64,000 nt of DNA from Roseateles puraquae (GTDB lineage Bacteria > Pseudomonadota > Gammaproteobacteria > Burkholderiales > Burkholderiaceae_C): contig NZ_NISI01000006.1 in the NCBI RefSeq assembly GCF_002205845.1, positions 248,001 through 312,000 on the forward strand, read 5' to 3'. Positions 43,305 to 51,541 of this stretch are shown piece by piece. The notes beneath the pieces were generated by a model. That model was given only the letters and a program-made list of their open reading frames with translations. It did not search any database and was not told the DNA's origin. A program made the translations under genes and the position numbers. How positions within the stretch are numbered: position 1 is the stretch's first letter; each line of letters begins with the position of its first letter.

Positions 43305-46300
43305 ATGCGTCCCTGCCCCACGCTCATGCGCGCCCTGCCCGCCGCCCTCGCCCTGATCGGCCTGCTGCCTCACAGCGTCGGCGCCGCCGTGCATCTGTGG
43401 ACGGGTGCAGGCAGCAGCGCCAACTGGAGCGACACCGCCAACTGGACGGGCGGCCTGCCGGCCAATGGCGGCGAGCTGCTGCTGGACAGCGCCGCCCGCC
43501 CGGCCAGCTTCAATGACCTGGCAGGCCTGAGCCTGCTCGGCCTGACGCTGGGCGCGAACGCGCCGGCACCCACGCTCAGCGGCAATGCGCTGCGCTTCCA
43601 GGGCCCGGGCGCCTACCTGCGCATGCTGTCCAACGGCGGCGCCGGCACCGTCAGCAACGCGCTCGTGCTGGACAGCACGCTGCAACTGACCGGCGGCCCC
43701 AGCACCGCCAGCCAGCTCTTCCTGCGCGGCGCCATCAGCGGCAGCGGCGGTCTGGACGTGGTCGGGGGCACGGCGGTGCTCAGCGGCAACAACAGCTTCG
43801 GCGGCACGACCCGCGTGGCAGCCGGTGCCGCCCTCGGCGTCGCCGGCAACGCGCTGGCAGGTACGGCCGGCATTCAGGTGGCGCGCGGGGGCGAACTGCA
43901 AATCGTCGGCTCGAATGTCATCACCTCGCTGAACGCGCCGCTGGCGCTCGGAGGCCGGCTCAGCAGCAGCGCGCCCGAAATCGTCGTGAACCCGTTGATC
44001 GGCCTCCAGCCGGGTGGCCTGTACACAGGCCCGATCACCGTCACCGACGATGCTGAGATCCTGGCGCTGGGCGGCACGCCGGGGGCACCGGTGCGATTCA
44101 TCGTCAACGGCGGCATCGACCTCGCCGGTCAATCGCTCACGCTGGCCACCGACAGCGGCAGCAACCGCCTTCAGACCGCGGCGATCGGCGGCACCGGCAC
44201 CCTCACGCTGCGGCCGCAAGGTGGCGAGATCACCACAGGCGCCGTCACCGGCACCACGACACTCGCCGCCAGAGGCAACGCCGGCAGCGCCACCGTGGCC
44301 AGCCTGGCCGGCGATGGGCGCGTGCTGGTGGACTTCGACAGCAGCTTCGGCCAGCTCACCATCACCGGCGCCTTGACCGGCCAGCGCGACCTCGACGTGC
44401 GCCGCGGCACGCTGAACCTGGGCACGGTCACACCGCTGAGCTTCACGGGCCAGATCACGCTGCGCGGCGAGGGCACGCTGAGCCTGGGGCGGGAGAGCTA
44501 TCTCGGCAGCGCCAGCCCCGTGCTGCAGTTCGACGGCGGCGGCCGGCTCGTGCTGCGTGATGGCTTCGGCCTCACGCGCGACATCAGCACCACCGGTGGC
44601 CGTGGCGTGCTGGCGTTCGGCGGCACGACGAACACCGTCAGCGGCAACATCAGCGGGGACGGCGGCATCAGCTTCATCGGCGGTGTCATTACCGTCACCG
44701 GCAGCAACGGCTTTGCCGGTGGCCTGGCCGTCTTCAACGACGGCAGCATCAACGCGGCGGGCCAACCCAACACGACCACGCTGCGCTTCGTGCACGACGG
44801 CAACCTGGGCGCCGCAGGACAGGGCATCACGCTCGGCGGCGGCCTCGCCCTGCCCGATGGCTACGACCTCAGCCGGCCCCTGACCGTGGTGGACACGGCG
44901 GCCAACCTCAGCGGCAGCGGCAACCACGTCATCAGCAGTGCCATCAGCGGCGACGGCCGACTCAACCTCGGCGGCGCCGCGCGCTACGTGCTGACCGGCA
45001 TCAACACGCACACTGGCGGCGTGGCGCTGGCCGGGCAATCCAACGGCCAGGCGGCCGAGCTGGTGATCGACAGCGACGCCCGCCTGGGCGCCGCGACCGG
45101 TGTGCTCAACATCGGCCGCACCGCAGCCAACAACGCCCTCATCACGCTGCCCGGCACTTTGGTCGCGGCGGGCAACCTGGACATCGCGGCCACGCGCAGC
45201 ACCAGCTTCCGCAACATGACCGTGGACACCAACGCCTTCGACGTGGTGTTCAACCAGCCCATCAACGGCCTGGGCATCACCAAGGCCGGTGCAGGCACCT
45301 GGACGCTCAACACGGCCAACACCAACACCAGCGGTGACAACGTCGTGCAGGTGCTGCAGGGCACGCTGGCCCTGGGCGCCAACGAAGCGCTGGGCGCACG
45401 CAACCTCGTGACCGTGGCCGATGGCGCCCGGCTGGCGCTGAGCGGCCACGTGCTGACCATGACGTCGCTGGACACCGCCGCCGGCAGCACGGTCGACCTG
45501 GGCACGGGCGGCACGCTGCGGCCGTTGTTCGGAACACTGGAAGGCGCGCTGACCGGGCAAGGCAGCCTCGTCGTCGGCCGCGCGGGCTTTTCGCCCGCCG
45601 CCGTGACGCTGAACGGCGCCAACCGTTTCACCGGGGCCATCGTCGTCACCCAAGGCAGCCGGCTGACCATGGGCCATGCGGATGCGCTGGGCAACTCCGG
45701 CACCTTGCTGACGCTGGACAACGGTGCGCTGGAAGCCAGCAACCGGCTGACCGCACCCGTGGTCATCAGCGCAGCGACGCCCCTGCAGATCGGCGCGGGT
45801 GGCGCCGGATTCGTGGCCGGCGGGCAGTCCATCGTCATCGAGCGCGCACTGACCGGCCCGCTGACGCTCAGCATCCAGGGCGGCAGCCGGCCGGGCGACA
45901 GCGGCGACAAGTTCGACGTGCGCCTGGCCAACCGCGCCAACAGCTTCGTCGGTGACCTGCAGCTGGGTGACCCCCAAGGCTTCGGCACCGCGGTGCTGGG
46001 CATCACGGCCGACGGCTCCCTGGGGGCCGCCGGCAACCGACTCATCCTCGGCAAAAGCTTCTTTGACGGCGAGTCCACCCGCAGCGCCCAAGGCGGGCTG
46101 CGCGCCTGGGATTCGCTGACGCTGGCCGCCACGCGGACGGTGCTGCTGGATGGCGAGTCGGGCAGCACGGCCGGCTTCATCGACACCAACGGCCACACCC
46201 TGGTGCTGGCGGGCCGCATCGGCGAACTGCAGTCCGGCCTCGGGCTGCTCAAGACCGGCGCCGGCACGCTGGTCGTCAACGGCGTGCAGGCCTACACCGG

Positions 46301-46808
46301 CCGCACGACGGTCGAGGCCGGCACGCTCGGCGGCCATGGCGAACTGGAGGCCGTGCGCCTGCGCGGTGCCGAACTCGCCCCTGGCGAGAGTGCGGGCTTG
46401 CTCAGCATCCGCCAGGACCTGAGCTTCAGCGATGGCGCGCTGCTGACGCTGGAGCTGGGTGGCCTGCTGCGCGGCAGCGGCTACGACGCGCTCGACGTGG
46501 GCGGCAGCGTCGACCTGGGCGACAGTACAACGCTGCGGCTGAGCTTCATCGGCGGCTTCGTGGCGGCGGCCGGCCAGACCTTTGAGCTCATCCACACGGG
46601 CGGCGGCCTCTTCGGCCAATTCGCCAACGCGGCCGATGGCGAGCGGCTGCTCACCACCGACGGCAGCGGCAGCTTCGTCGTGCACTATGCCGACGGCCAA
46701 AGGCTGCTGCTCAGCGACTTCCAGGCCACCGCCGTGCCCGAACCGGGAAGCTGGCTGCTGATGCTGGCGGGCCTCGCGGCGCTGGGTGTGCGGCGGCCAA
46801 AGCGCTGA
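43305..46808 (+). CDS. Large PEP-CTERM protein with autotransporter-associated beta-strand repeats
   Basis: A 1167-residue exported protein. The signal peptide is MRALPAALALIGLLPHSVGA. A long right-handed beta-helix follows, built of PATR-type repeats (GSGGLDVVGGTAVLSGNNSFGGTT; KAGAGTWTLNTANTNTSGDN; KTGAGTLVVNGVQAYTGRTT). The C-terminal PEP-CTERM tail is VPEPGSWLLMLAGLAALG plus RRPKR in place of an autotransporter beta-barrel. It is probably a surface-attached or secreted adhesin-like protein that depends on exosortase rather than on a barrel. It is last in the operon. A long frame on the opposite strand is a composition artefact. Confidence 0.9.
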   Translation: MRPCPTLMRALPAALALIGLLPHSVGAAVHLWTGAGSSANWSDTANWTGGLPANGGELLLDSAARPASFNDLAGLSLLGLTLGANAPAPTLSGNALRFQGPGAYLRMLSNGGAGTVSNALVLDSTLQLTGGPSTASQLFLRGAISGSGGLDVVGGTAVLSGNNSFGGTTRVAAGAALGVAGNALAGTAGIQVARGGELQIVGSNVITSLNAPLALGGRLSSSAPEIVVNPLIGLQPGGLYTGPITVTDDAEILALGGTPGAPVRFIVNGGIDLAGQSLTLATDSGSNRLQTAAIGGTGTLTLRPQGGEITTGAVTGTTTLAARGNAGSATVASLAGDGRVLVDFDSSFGQLTITGALTGQRDLDVRRGTLNLGTVTPLSFTGQITLRGEGTLSLGRESYLGSASPVLQFDGGGRLVLRDGFGLTRDISTTGGRGVLAFGGTTNTVSGNISGDGGISFIGGVITVTGSNGFAGGLAVFNDGSINAAGQPNTTTLRFVHDGNLGAAGQGITLGGGLALPDGYDLSRPLTVVDTAANLSGSGNHVISSAISGDGRLNLGGAARYVLTGINTHTGGVALAGQSNGQAAELVIDSDARLGAATGVLNIGRTAANNALITLPGTLVAAGNLDIAATRSTSFRNMTVDTNAFDVVFNQPINGLGITKAGAGTWTLNTANTNTSGDNVVQVLQGTLALGANEALGARNLVTVADGARLALSGHVLTMTSLDTAAGSTVDLGTGGTLRPLFGTLEGALTGQGSLVVGRAGFSPAAVTLNGANRFTGAIVVTQGSRLTMGHADALGNSGTLLTLDNGALEASNRLTAPVVISAATPLQIGAGGAGFVAGGQSIVIERALTGPLTLSIQGGSRPGDSGDKFDVRLANRANSFVGDLQLGDPQGFGTAVLGITADGSLGAAGNRLILGKSFFDGESTRSAQGGLRAWDSLTLAATRTVLLDGESGSTAGFIDTNGHTLVLAGRIGELQSGLGLLKTGAGTLVVNGVQAYTGRTTVEAGTLGGHGELEAVRLRGAELAPGESAGLLSIRQDLSFSDGALLTLELGGLLRGSGYDALDVGGSVDLGDSTTLRLSFIGGFVAAAGQTFELIHTGGGLFGQFANAADGERLLTTDGSGSFVVHYADGQRLLLSDFQATAVPEPGSWLLMLAGLAALGVRRPKR

Positions 46809-47060
46809 AGTCGCACGAGGCTGCGGGCGTCGGCGGCAGGCCGACTGGTGGCGCGGCCGGGCCGCTTGGTTCCCGGCCGGCCCCGTCTCGTGGCATCGGC
46901 ACCCGAGCTGGGGAGAGCCTCCCTAGAGTGCGGCCCTGAGGTCACCGGCCAGGGCCGGCGAGAGGTGACGGGGCTTGCCATGCCAGGCGCCCCGCCCGCG
47001 GACCTCACCTGCCCCGGAGCCAGCCGCGCCGGCTCGAGTCCCGCTTCTCCCGCAACGCCC

Positions 47061-48215
47061 GTGTCCACCACTTACATTTTCTACTCTTCCGACGACAGCT
47101 GCGGCCCTTGGTTCGGCCTTCAGCTGGCCCGAGGCCTGGCCGAGCACCGCATGCGCGTGCGGCTGTTCTGCCACGACGTGCCGGCCCTGTCGGTGGCACA
47201 GGCCCACCTGGACCCGCGCGTGGTCATCCAGCACCTCGGCCAGGTCGAAGTGCTCGACCACCGGCTGGCCCGCAACGTGGGCGCTGCGCGCAACCTCGTC
47301 GACCTCTTCGGCGCCGTGCCGCCGGCGGCCTACATGGCGCGCTACTTCAGCCAGCCGACCAGCGGCAACCGCTACTCACTGCATGCGCCGTGGTCCACCC
47401 AGGGCGCGGGCACGCCCATCCTGCTGCGCTCGCAGACCCAGACCCACCGCCATTTCGACCTGCATCTGGGCGACTCCCCCCAGACCGCCGGCCTCATCCG
47501 CAGCTTTGGCCACAGCCACCTGCTGCGCAACAGCCCGCACAGCACGCTGGCCGCGCGCGCCAGCCTGCTGAGCCTGCTGGGCCTGCCGAGCGACCTGATC
47601 AGCGGCGAGCGCAGCCTCTACCTCAGCGCCAGCCCCTCCATCGCCTGGCCGAAATGGCTGCAGAGCCTGATCGAAGGGGAGACCACGCACTGCCTCTTCA
47701 TCGAGTACGGCGAGTTGCAGCAGCACATCGCCCCCATCTTCTCGCGCGTGCCCGGGCAGCCGGGCACCAGCTCGCTCGGCGGGCTCACGGTGGTCTTCCT
47801 GCCGCCGCTGCTGTGGGCGCTGGAAGACGAAGTGCTGACCCTCAGCGACCTCGTGCTGACCGACCGCACCGACGTCGCCTTCCGCGCCGCCGAGCGCGGC
47901 ACGCCGGCCATCCGCGCACGCCTCAGCTCGGTCGATACCGACCTCACCGACTGGTGCTTCGGCCGCACGCAGGTGGCCCTGGCTGAGGTGCACCGGCAGG
48001 CGGCCAACTCCTTCGGCTCCGGGCGCAGCCTGGTGGAAAGCTTCGACGCCGTGATGGCCCGCCTGGCCGACTTCAAGGCGCATGCCCGGCAACTGCAGAC
48101 ACGCATCGGCCGCGCGCCAGACCTCGTCTCGATGATGCTCACCGCCAGTGACATCAGCAGCGCGACCCATGTCGAGCGCCTGTTCGCGCCGACCGAACCC
48201 AACCCGATGCTGTGA
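47061..48215 (+). CDS. EarP-like (DUF2331-like) protein, probably catalytically altered
   Basis: A 384-residue GT-B-looking protein that aligns by eye with EarP, the arginine rhamnosyltransferase of EF-P. IFYSSDDSCGPWFGLQLARGL and VRLFCHDV resemble EarP's N-terminus; VDLFGAVPPAAYMARYF, LHLGDSPQTAGLIRSF and LVLTDRTDVAFRAAERGTPAIR follow in order. The EarP second catalytic Asp position reads Pro16 and the sugar-nucleotide motif with Arg/Glu is changed, so activity is doubtful. The start is GTG 47061 or an in-frame ATG at 46980, the latter giving an unlikely Pro-rich leader. It is first of a three-gene operon with a degenerate receiver and a hybrid kinase. Confidence 0.6.
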   Translation: MSTTYIFYSSDDSCGPWFGLQLARGLAEHRMRVRLFCHDVPALSVAQAHLDPRVVIQHLGQVEVLDHRLARNVGAARNLVDLFGAVPPAAYMARYFSQPTSGNRYSLHAPWSTQGAGTPILLRSQTQTHRHFDLHLGDSPQTAGLIRSFGHSHLLRNSPHSTLAARASLLSLLGLPSDLISGERSLYLSASPSIAWPKWLQSLIEGETTHCLFIEYGELQQHIAPIFSRVPGQPGTSSLGGLTVVFLPPLLWALEDEVLTLSDLVLTDRTDVAFRAAERGTPAIRARLSSVDTDLTDWCFGRTQVALAEVHRQAANSFGSGRSLVESFDAVMARLADFKAHARQLQTRIGRAPDLVSMMLTASDISSATHVERLFAPTEPNPML

Positions 48216-48216
48216 C

Positions 48217-48678
48217 ATGCCGCAGGACACGCCCTACGACCTGCCGCGCGTGCTGGTGGTGTGCAACACCACGGCGCTGCGCCGCGAACTGGCCGATCTG
48301 CTGTACGAAATGTGGGTAGAGCCGCACTGGCATCTGCAGCTCGGCGGCCTGGCCGAATACGCGGCCTGGTGCCGGCCCCAGGTGATCGTGCTGGCCATGC
48401 GCAGCCCGCAGGAGAACCTCGCCGCCTACACCGCCCTGGAAGCCGCCTACGGCGACTCGCCGGCCGTGGTCATCGGCATGCTCGGCGTGCCGATGGACGG
48501 CCTGGCCTTTCCGGCGCGAAGCCGGCTGCAGCTCGACAGCTACCTCACCCCGCCGCCCAGCCTGCACGAACTCGCCTGGCTCATCGGCCGCGCCACCGAG
48601 GGCAAGCGCCCGAGATCCATCCGAGACCTTCCGGCCGAGGTCCCCACCGTCACCCAGGGCAAGCCCGATGCAACCTGA
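48217..48678 (+). CDS. Degenerate receiver-like protein
   Basis: A 153-residue soluble protein whose start is one base after the preceding stop. It begins YDLPRVLVVCNTTALRRELADLLYEMWVEPHWHLQ, a receiver-like beta1-alpha1. The acidic pair is replaced (CNTT) and the phosphoacceptor strand reads QVIVLAMRSPQE without Asp. It could be a pseudo-receiver or an ANTAR/FleQ-like fold; classification is by eye. It overlaps the hybrid kinase gene by 11 bp, so it is probably a partner of that kinase. Confidence 0.65.
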   Translation: MPQDTPYDLPRVLVVCNTTALRRELADLLYEMWVEPHWHLQLGGLAEYAAWCRPQVIVLAMRSPQENLAAYTALEAAYGDSPAVVIGMLGVPMDGLAFPARSRLQLDSYLTPPPSLHELAWLIGRATEGKRPRSIRDLPAEVPTVTQGKPDAT

Positions 48679-50398
48679 CACCCCGCCCGGCAACGACACC
48701 GAGGCCAGCCCGCCCGCCCCCCCGCATGCCGAGCCACATGCCGAGCCACATGCCGAGCCACATGCCGGGCCGGATGGTGCGCCAGCGCCGCACGCCGGGC
48801 TGCCGCGTTCGGTCGTGCCCTGGCTGGCCGCCGGAGCGGGCGCGCTGGCCGCCCTGCCCCTGTGGCTGCTGCGCGACTCAGCCGCCGCGCAGGCCTTCGC
48901 GCTGCTGGTCAGCGTGATCGCGGCCACCACCGCAGCCGGCATGGCCCGGCGGCCCGCTGCCGGCTGTGCCTTTGCCTTGGCCCTGCTGGCCGGGGCAGCC
49001 ATGTCACTGCTGCTGGCCTCAAGCCCCGCCTCGCCGCCCGCGGCGGACGCGACCCACATGCCGGCCCTGGCGGCACTCGCGCTGGCTGCGCTGGCCTGCA
49101 TCGCTGTGTCGCGCCATGCCCGTGCACGCCTGCAGGCCCACCGAGACGAGCGAGCCCGACACCGCGACACCGCCGAGGCCCTGCGCGCCCGCAGCCGCGA
49201 GCTGCAGGAGGCCACCAGCTCGCGCATCCGCATCCTCGGGACGGTCAGCCACGAGATCCGCCAGCCGGTGCACGCGCTGGGCATGATGGTCGAGCGGCTG
49301 CGCATCGACCCCGGCACCACCGAATTCCGCAGCCAGATCAGCGACATCGGCGCCGTGGTGCGTTCGCTGGCCCATTCGCTGGCCATGTTGCTCGACATCT
49401 CCCGGCTGGATGCCGGCACGGTCAACGTGAAGATGGGGACGGAGAGCGTGCGGGTGCTGATGGACCGGCTGCGGCGCGAGTTCGCGGTCGACGCCCGGCG
49501 CAAACACCTGATGCTGGACTGCAGCAGCACGCTCGACCTCAAGATCGAGACCGACATCGCGCTCTTCTACAACGTGCTCGCCAACTTCGTCAGCAACGCC
49601 ATCCGCTACACCGACCAGGGGCACGTGAAGGTCTACACCTCGCGCAAGAGCGAGCAGGAGCTGTGGGTTCACGTGGCCGACAGCGGCCGCGGCATTCCGG
49701 ACGACAAGCTCGGCGAGATCTTCAACGAGTACGTCCGCCTGGACCGTGAGCACCAGTCCGCCCAGGGCTTTGGGCTGGGCCTGGCCATCGTCAAGCGCAC
49801 CGCCCAGCTCCTGGACCTGTCCATCCAGGTCGACTCCCGGCCCGGCGTGGGCAGCGAGTTCCGCATCTCGGTGCCCTGCACCGGCCCGCAAGGCGCGGCG
49901 GGCACGCCGGCCACGACCCTGCCGCGGCCCTCGATGGTCAGCCGCTCGCTGGTCGGGCTGCGCGTGGTGCTGGTGGACAACGACGAGCCGGTGCTGCGCG
50001 GCATGGACAGCATGGTGCGCGGCTGGGGCTGCGTGCCCCTGGCCTGCCAGAGCGTGGCCGAGCTGCAGGACAAGCTCGACGACATGGCCGGCGAGGAAGT
50101 CGACTGCATCATTGCGGACTACCACCTCGGCGTCGGCATGCCCAATGGGCTGGACGCGATCGAGCTGGTCCGCCGCCGGGTGCCCACACCGGTGGCCGCC
50201 ACCCTGTTCACCGGCGACCTGAACATCCGCCAGGCCGACGTGGGCCTGCAGGACATCCGCGTGGCCCACAAGCCGGTCGTCCCGGGCCGCACGCTGGCGC
50301 TGCTGGAGGAAATGGCGGCCGAGGCGCGCCGCCACCGGCAGCAGGCGGCCGCTCAGCCCGCCGCCGCCGACGCCTTGCCTTGGGACCCTCCGGCCTGA
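48668..50398 (+). CDS. Hybrid sensor histidine kinase with C-terminal receiver
   Basis: A 576-residue membrane kinase. A Pro/His-rich N-terminus contains four tandem EPHA units (residues 19-35). Four to five membrane helices span about 50-150. A HisKA domain has His195 in TVSHEIRQPVHAL; HATPase motifs are N306/N310, G1 DSGRG near 338 and G2 GFGLGL near 367. A receiver has Asp484 in IIADYHLG. Its signal is unknown; there is no periplasmic sensor domain, so it may sense within the membrane or through partner proteins. It is last in an operon with the EarP-like and receiver-like genes, closed by a hairpin at 50402-50425. Confidence 0.9.
   Translation: MQPDTPPGNDTEASPPAPPHAEPHAEPHAEPHAGPDGAPAPHAGLPRSVVPWLAAGAGALAALPLWLLRDSAAAQAFALLVSVIAATTAAGMARRPAAGCAFALALLAGAAMSLLLASSPASPPAADATHMPALAALALAALACIAVSRHARARLQAHRDERARHRDTAEALRARSRELQEATSSRIRILGTVSHEIRQPVHALGMMVERLRIDPGTTEFRSQISDIGAVVRSLAHSLAMLLDISRLDAGTVNVKMGTESVRVLMDRLRREFAVDARRKHLMLDCSSTLDLKIETDIALFYNVLANFVSNAIRYTDQGHVKVYTSRKSEQELWVHVADSGRGIPDDKLGEIFNEYVRLDREHQSAQGFGLGLAIVKRTAQLLDLSIQVDSRPGVGSEFRISVPCTGPQGAAGTPATTLPRPSMVSRSLVGLRVVLVDNDEPVLRGMDSMVRGWGCVPLACQSVAELQDKLDDMAGEEVDCIIADYHLGVGMPNGLDAIELVRRRVPTPVAATLFTGDLNIRQADVGLQDIRVAHKPVVPGRTLALLEEMAAEARRHRQQAAAQPAAADALPWDPPA
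48725..48772 (+). repeat. 12-bp tandem repeat, four copies, within the kinase gene
   Basis: Catgccgagcca repeats three times exactly (48725, 48737, 48749), then once with two changes (48761-48772), encoding His-Ala-Glu-Pro units. Because 12 bp is a multiple of three, slippage changes the protein length by four residues without a frameshift. Confidence 0.9.
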
Positions 50399-50401
50399 CT
50401 T

Positions 50402-50425
50402 CCTTGCCTGAGGTGTCAGGCAAGG
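50402..50425 (+). terminator. Intrinsic terminator-like hairpin after the hybrid kinase
   Basis: A perfect ten-base stem ccttgcctga / tcaggcaagg with a GGTG loop lies three bases after the kinase stop. It is followed by a short C-rich tract rather than T, so termination efficiency is uncertain, but its position fits the operon end. Confidence 0.55.
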
Positions 50426-50489
50426 CCCCCGCGCCTCAACCCGCGCGAGACACAAACCAGCGACACGGCTTGGCTATGCTGCCGCCGCC

Positions 50490-51521
50490 ATGCCTGCACG
50501 CCGCTCGCCCGCCACGCCACGCCTCCTTGCCACGTTGACACTCGCCCTGGCCGGGTGCGCCAGCGGCCCGCCGGCTCCGCGGCCCTGGGTCGAAACGGCC
50601 ACGCGGACCCTGAACCTGTCACTGGCCAGCGTCGAGGTGCAGGGCCGGCGCGTGACCCTGACCCGCAGCGCCTCGGCCAGCGGGCCGCTGCCGGTGGTGA
50701 TCTATCTGCCCGGCATCGGGCAGGAGGGCGACAGCGGCCAGCGCTGGGCCACCGCCTGGGCACAGGCGGGCTATGCGGTGCTGGGCGTGCAACCCCTGGA
50801 AGACGATGCCGCGGCCTGGCGCTCGCCGCTGGCCCGCACGGGCGAGTTCCGCGCGCTGGGCGAGCGGCACTATGGCGCCGCCCAGCAGGCCGACCGTCAA
50901 GCCGCGCTCGGCCGCCTGCTGCAGGCGCTGCGGGCGTCCCCCAGCCTGGCCGGCGTGCCCCTGGACTGGCAGCGCACCGCGCTGGCCGGCTACGAGATTG
51001 GTGCGCAGGCGGTGCTGGCACTGGGCGGCGAGGCCGGGGGCTGGCAGCCGCGCGCGGTCATCGCGATCAGCCCGCCGCCGATGACCGCGGTGCCCGGCAC
51101 ACCGCCGGCGCTGATCATCACGAGCGACGCTGACGGCGACGCGCTGGGCCTGGTCACTGACCCCGCTCAGCGGCGTCGCGCTTTCGACAGCCTCAGCCCC
51201 GGCGCGGGCTGGCTGCTGCGCCTGCCAAGCCTGTCGCATGCCGCGCTGTCGGGCACGCTCGCGCCGGACGGCTGGCATGCGCAGGACCAACACCGCGGCG
51301 GCCCGAGCGGCGCCGGGGGCGGCGGTGGCCGGGGCGAGATGGGCGGCGGTCGTGCACCGCAAGGCCCGGCCGGCGGCGCGCCGCGCGGCCCGCGCAGTGG
51401 CAGTGCCACCGAGGCGGCGCAGGCCGACCTCGGCGAGGCGCTGCGCATGAGCCGCGCCTTCCTGGATGCCCAGTTGCGCGGCGCGGCGCTGCCGCCCTCA
51501 CCCAGCCTCGTGGTGCGCTGA
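50490..51521 (+). CDS. Alpha/beta-hydrolase-like lipoprotein lacking the nucleophile serine
   Basis: A 343-residue lipoprotein with lipobox LALAGC (Cys23). The core resembles dienelactone-hydrolase/lipase folds (PVVIYLPGIGQEGDSGQRWATAWAQAGYAVLGVQPL; ALIITSDADGD). The nucleophile elbow reads GYEIG with Glu169 where Ser, Cys or Asp should be. A Gly-rich insertion (residues ~275-305) precedes the C-terminal helix. It is likely a catalytically dead or repurposed binder in the outer-membrane lipoprotein pool. It is divergent in role from neighbours; no operon partner. Confidence 0.75.
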   Translation: MPARRSPATPRLLATLTLALAGCASGPPAPRPWVETATRTLNLSLASVEVQGRRVTLTRSASASGPLPVVIYLPGIGQEGDSGQRWATAWAQAGYAVLGVQPLEDDAAAWRSPLARTGEFRALGERHYGAAQQADRQAALGRLLQALRASPSLAGVPLDWQRTALAGYEIGAQAVLALGGEAGGWQPRAVIAISPPPMTAVPGTPPALIITSDADGDALGLVTDPAQRRRAFDSLSPGAGWLLRLPSLSHAALSGTLAPDGWHAQDQHRGGPSGAGGGGGRGEMGGGRAPQGPAGGAPRGPRSGSATEAAQADLGEALRMSRAFLDAQLRGAALPPSPSLVVR

Positions 51522-51541
51522 CGCCTGTCGGCCGCGGCCGC

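Noticed and set aside
43290-46700. Long frame (1136 residues) antisense to the PATR PEP-CTERM gene
   Set aside because: His/Gln/Ala-rich composition artefact of high-GC coding DNA; the sense gene has signal, repeats and sorting tail.
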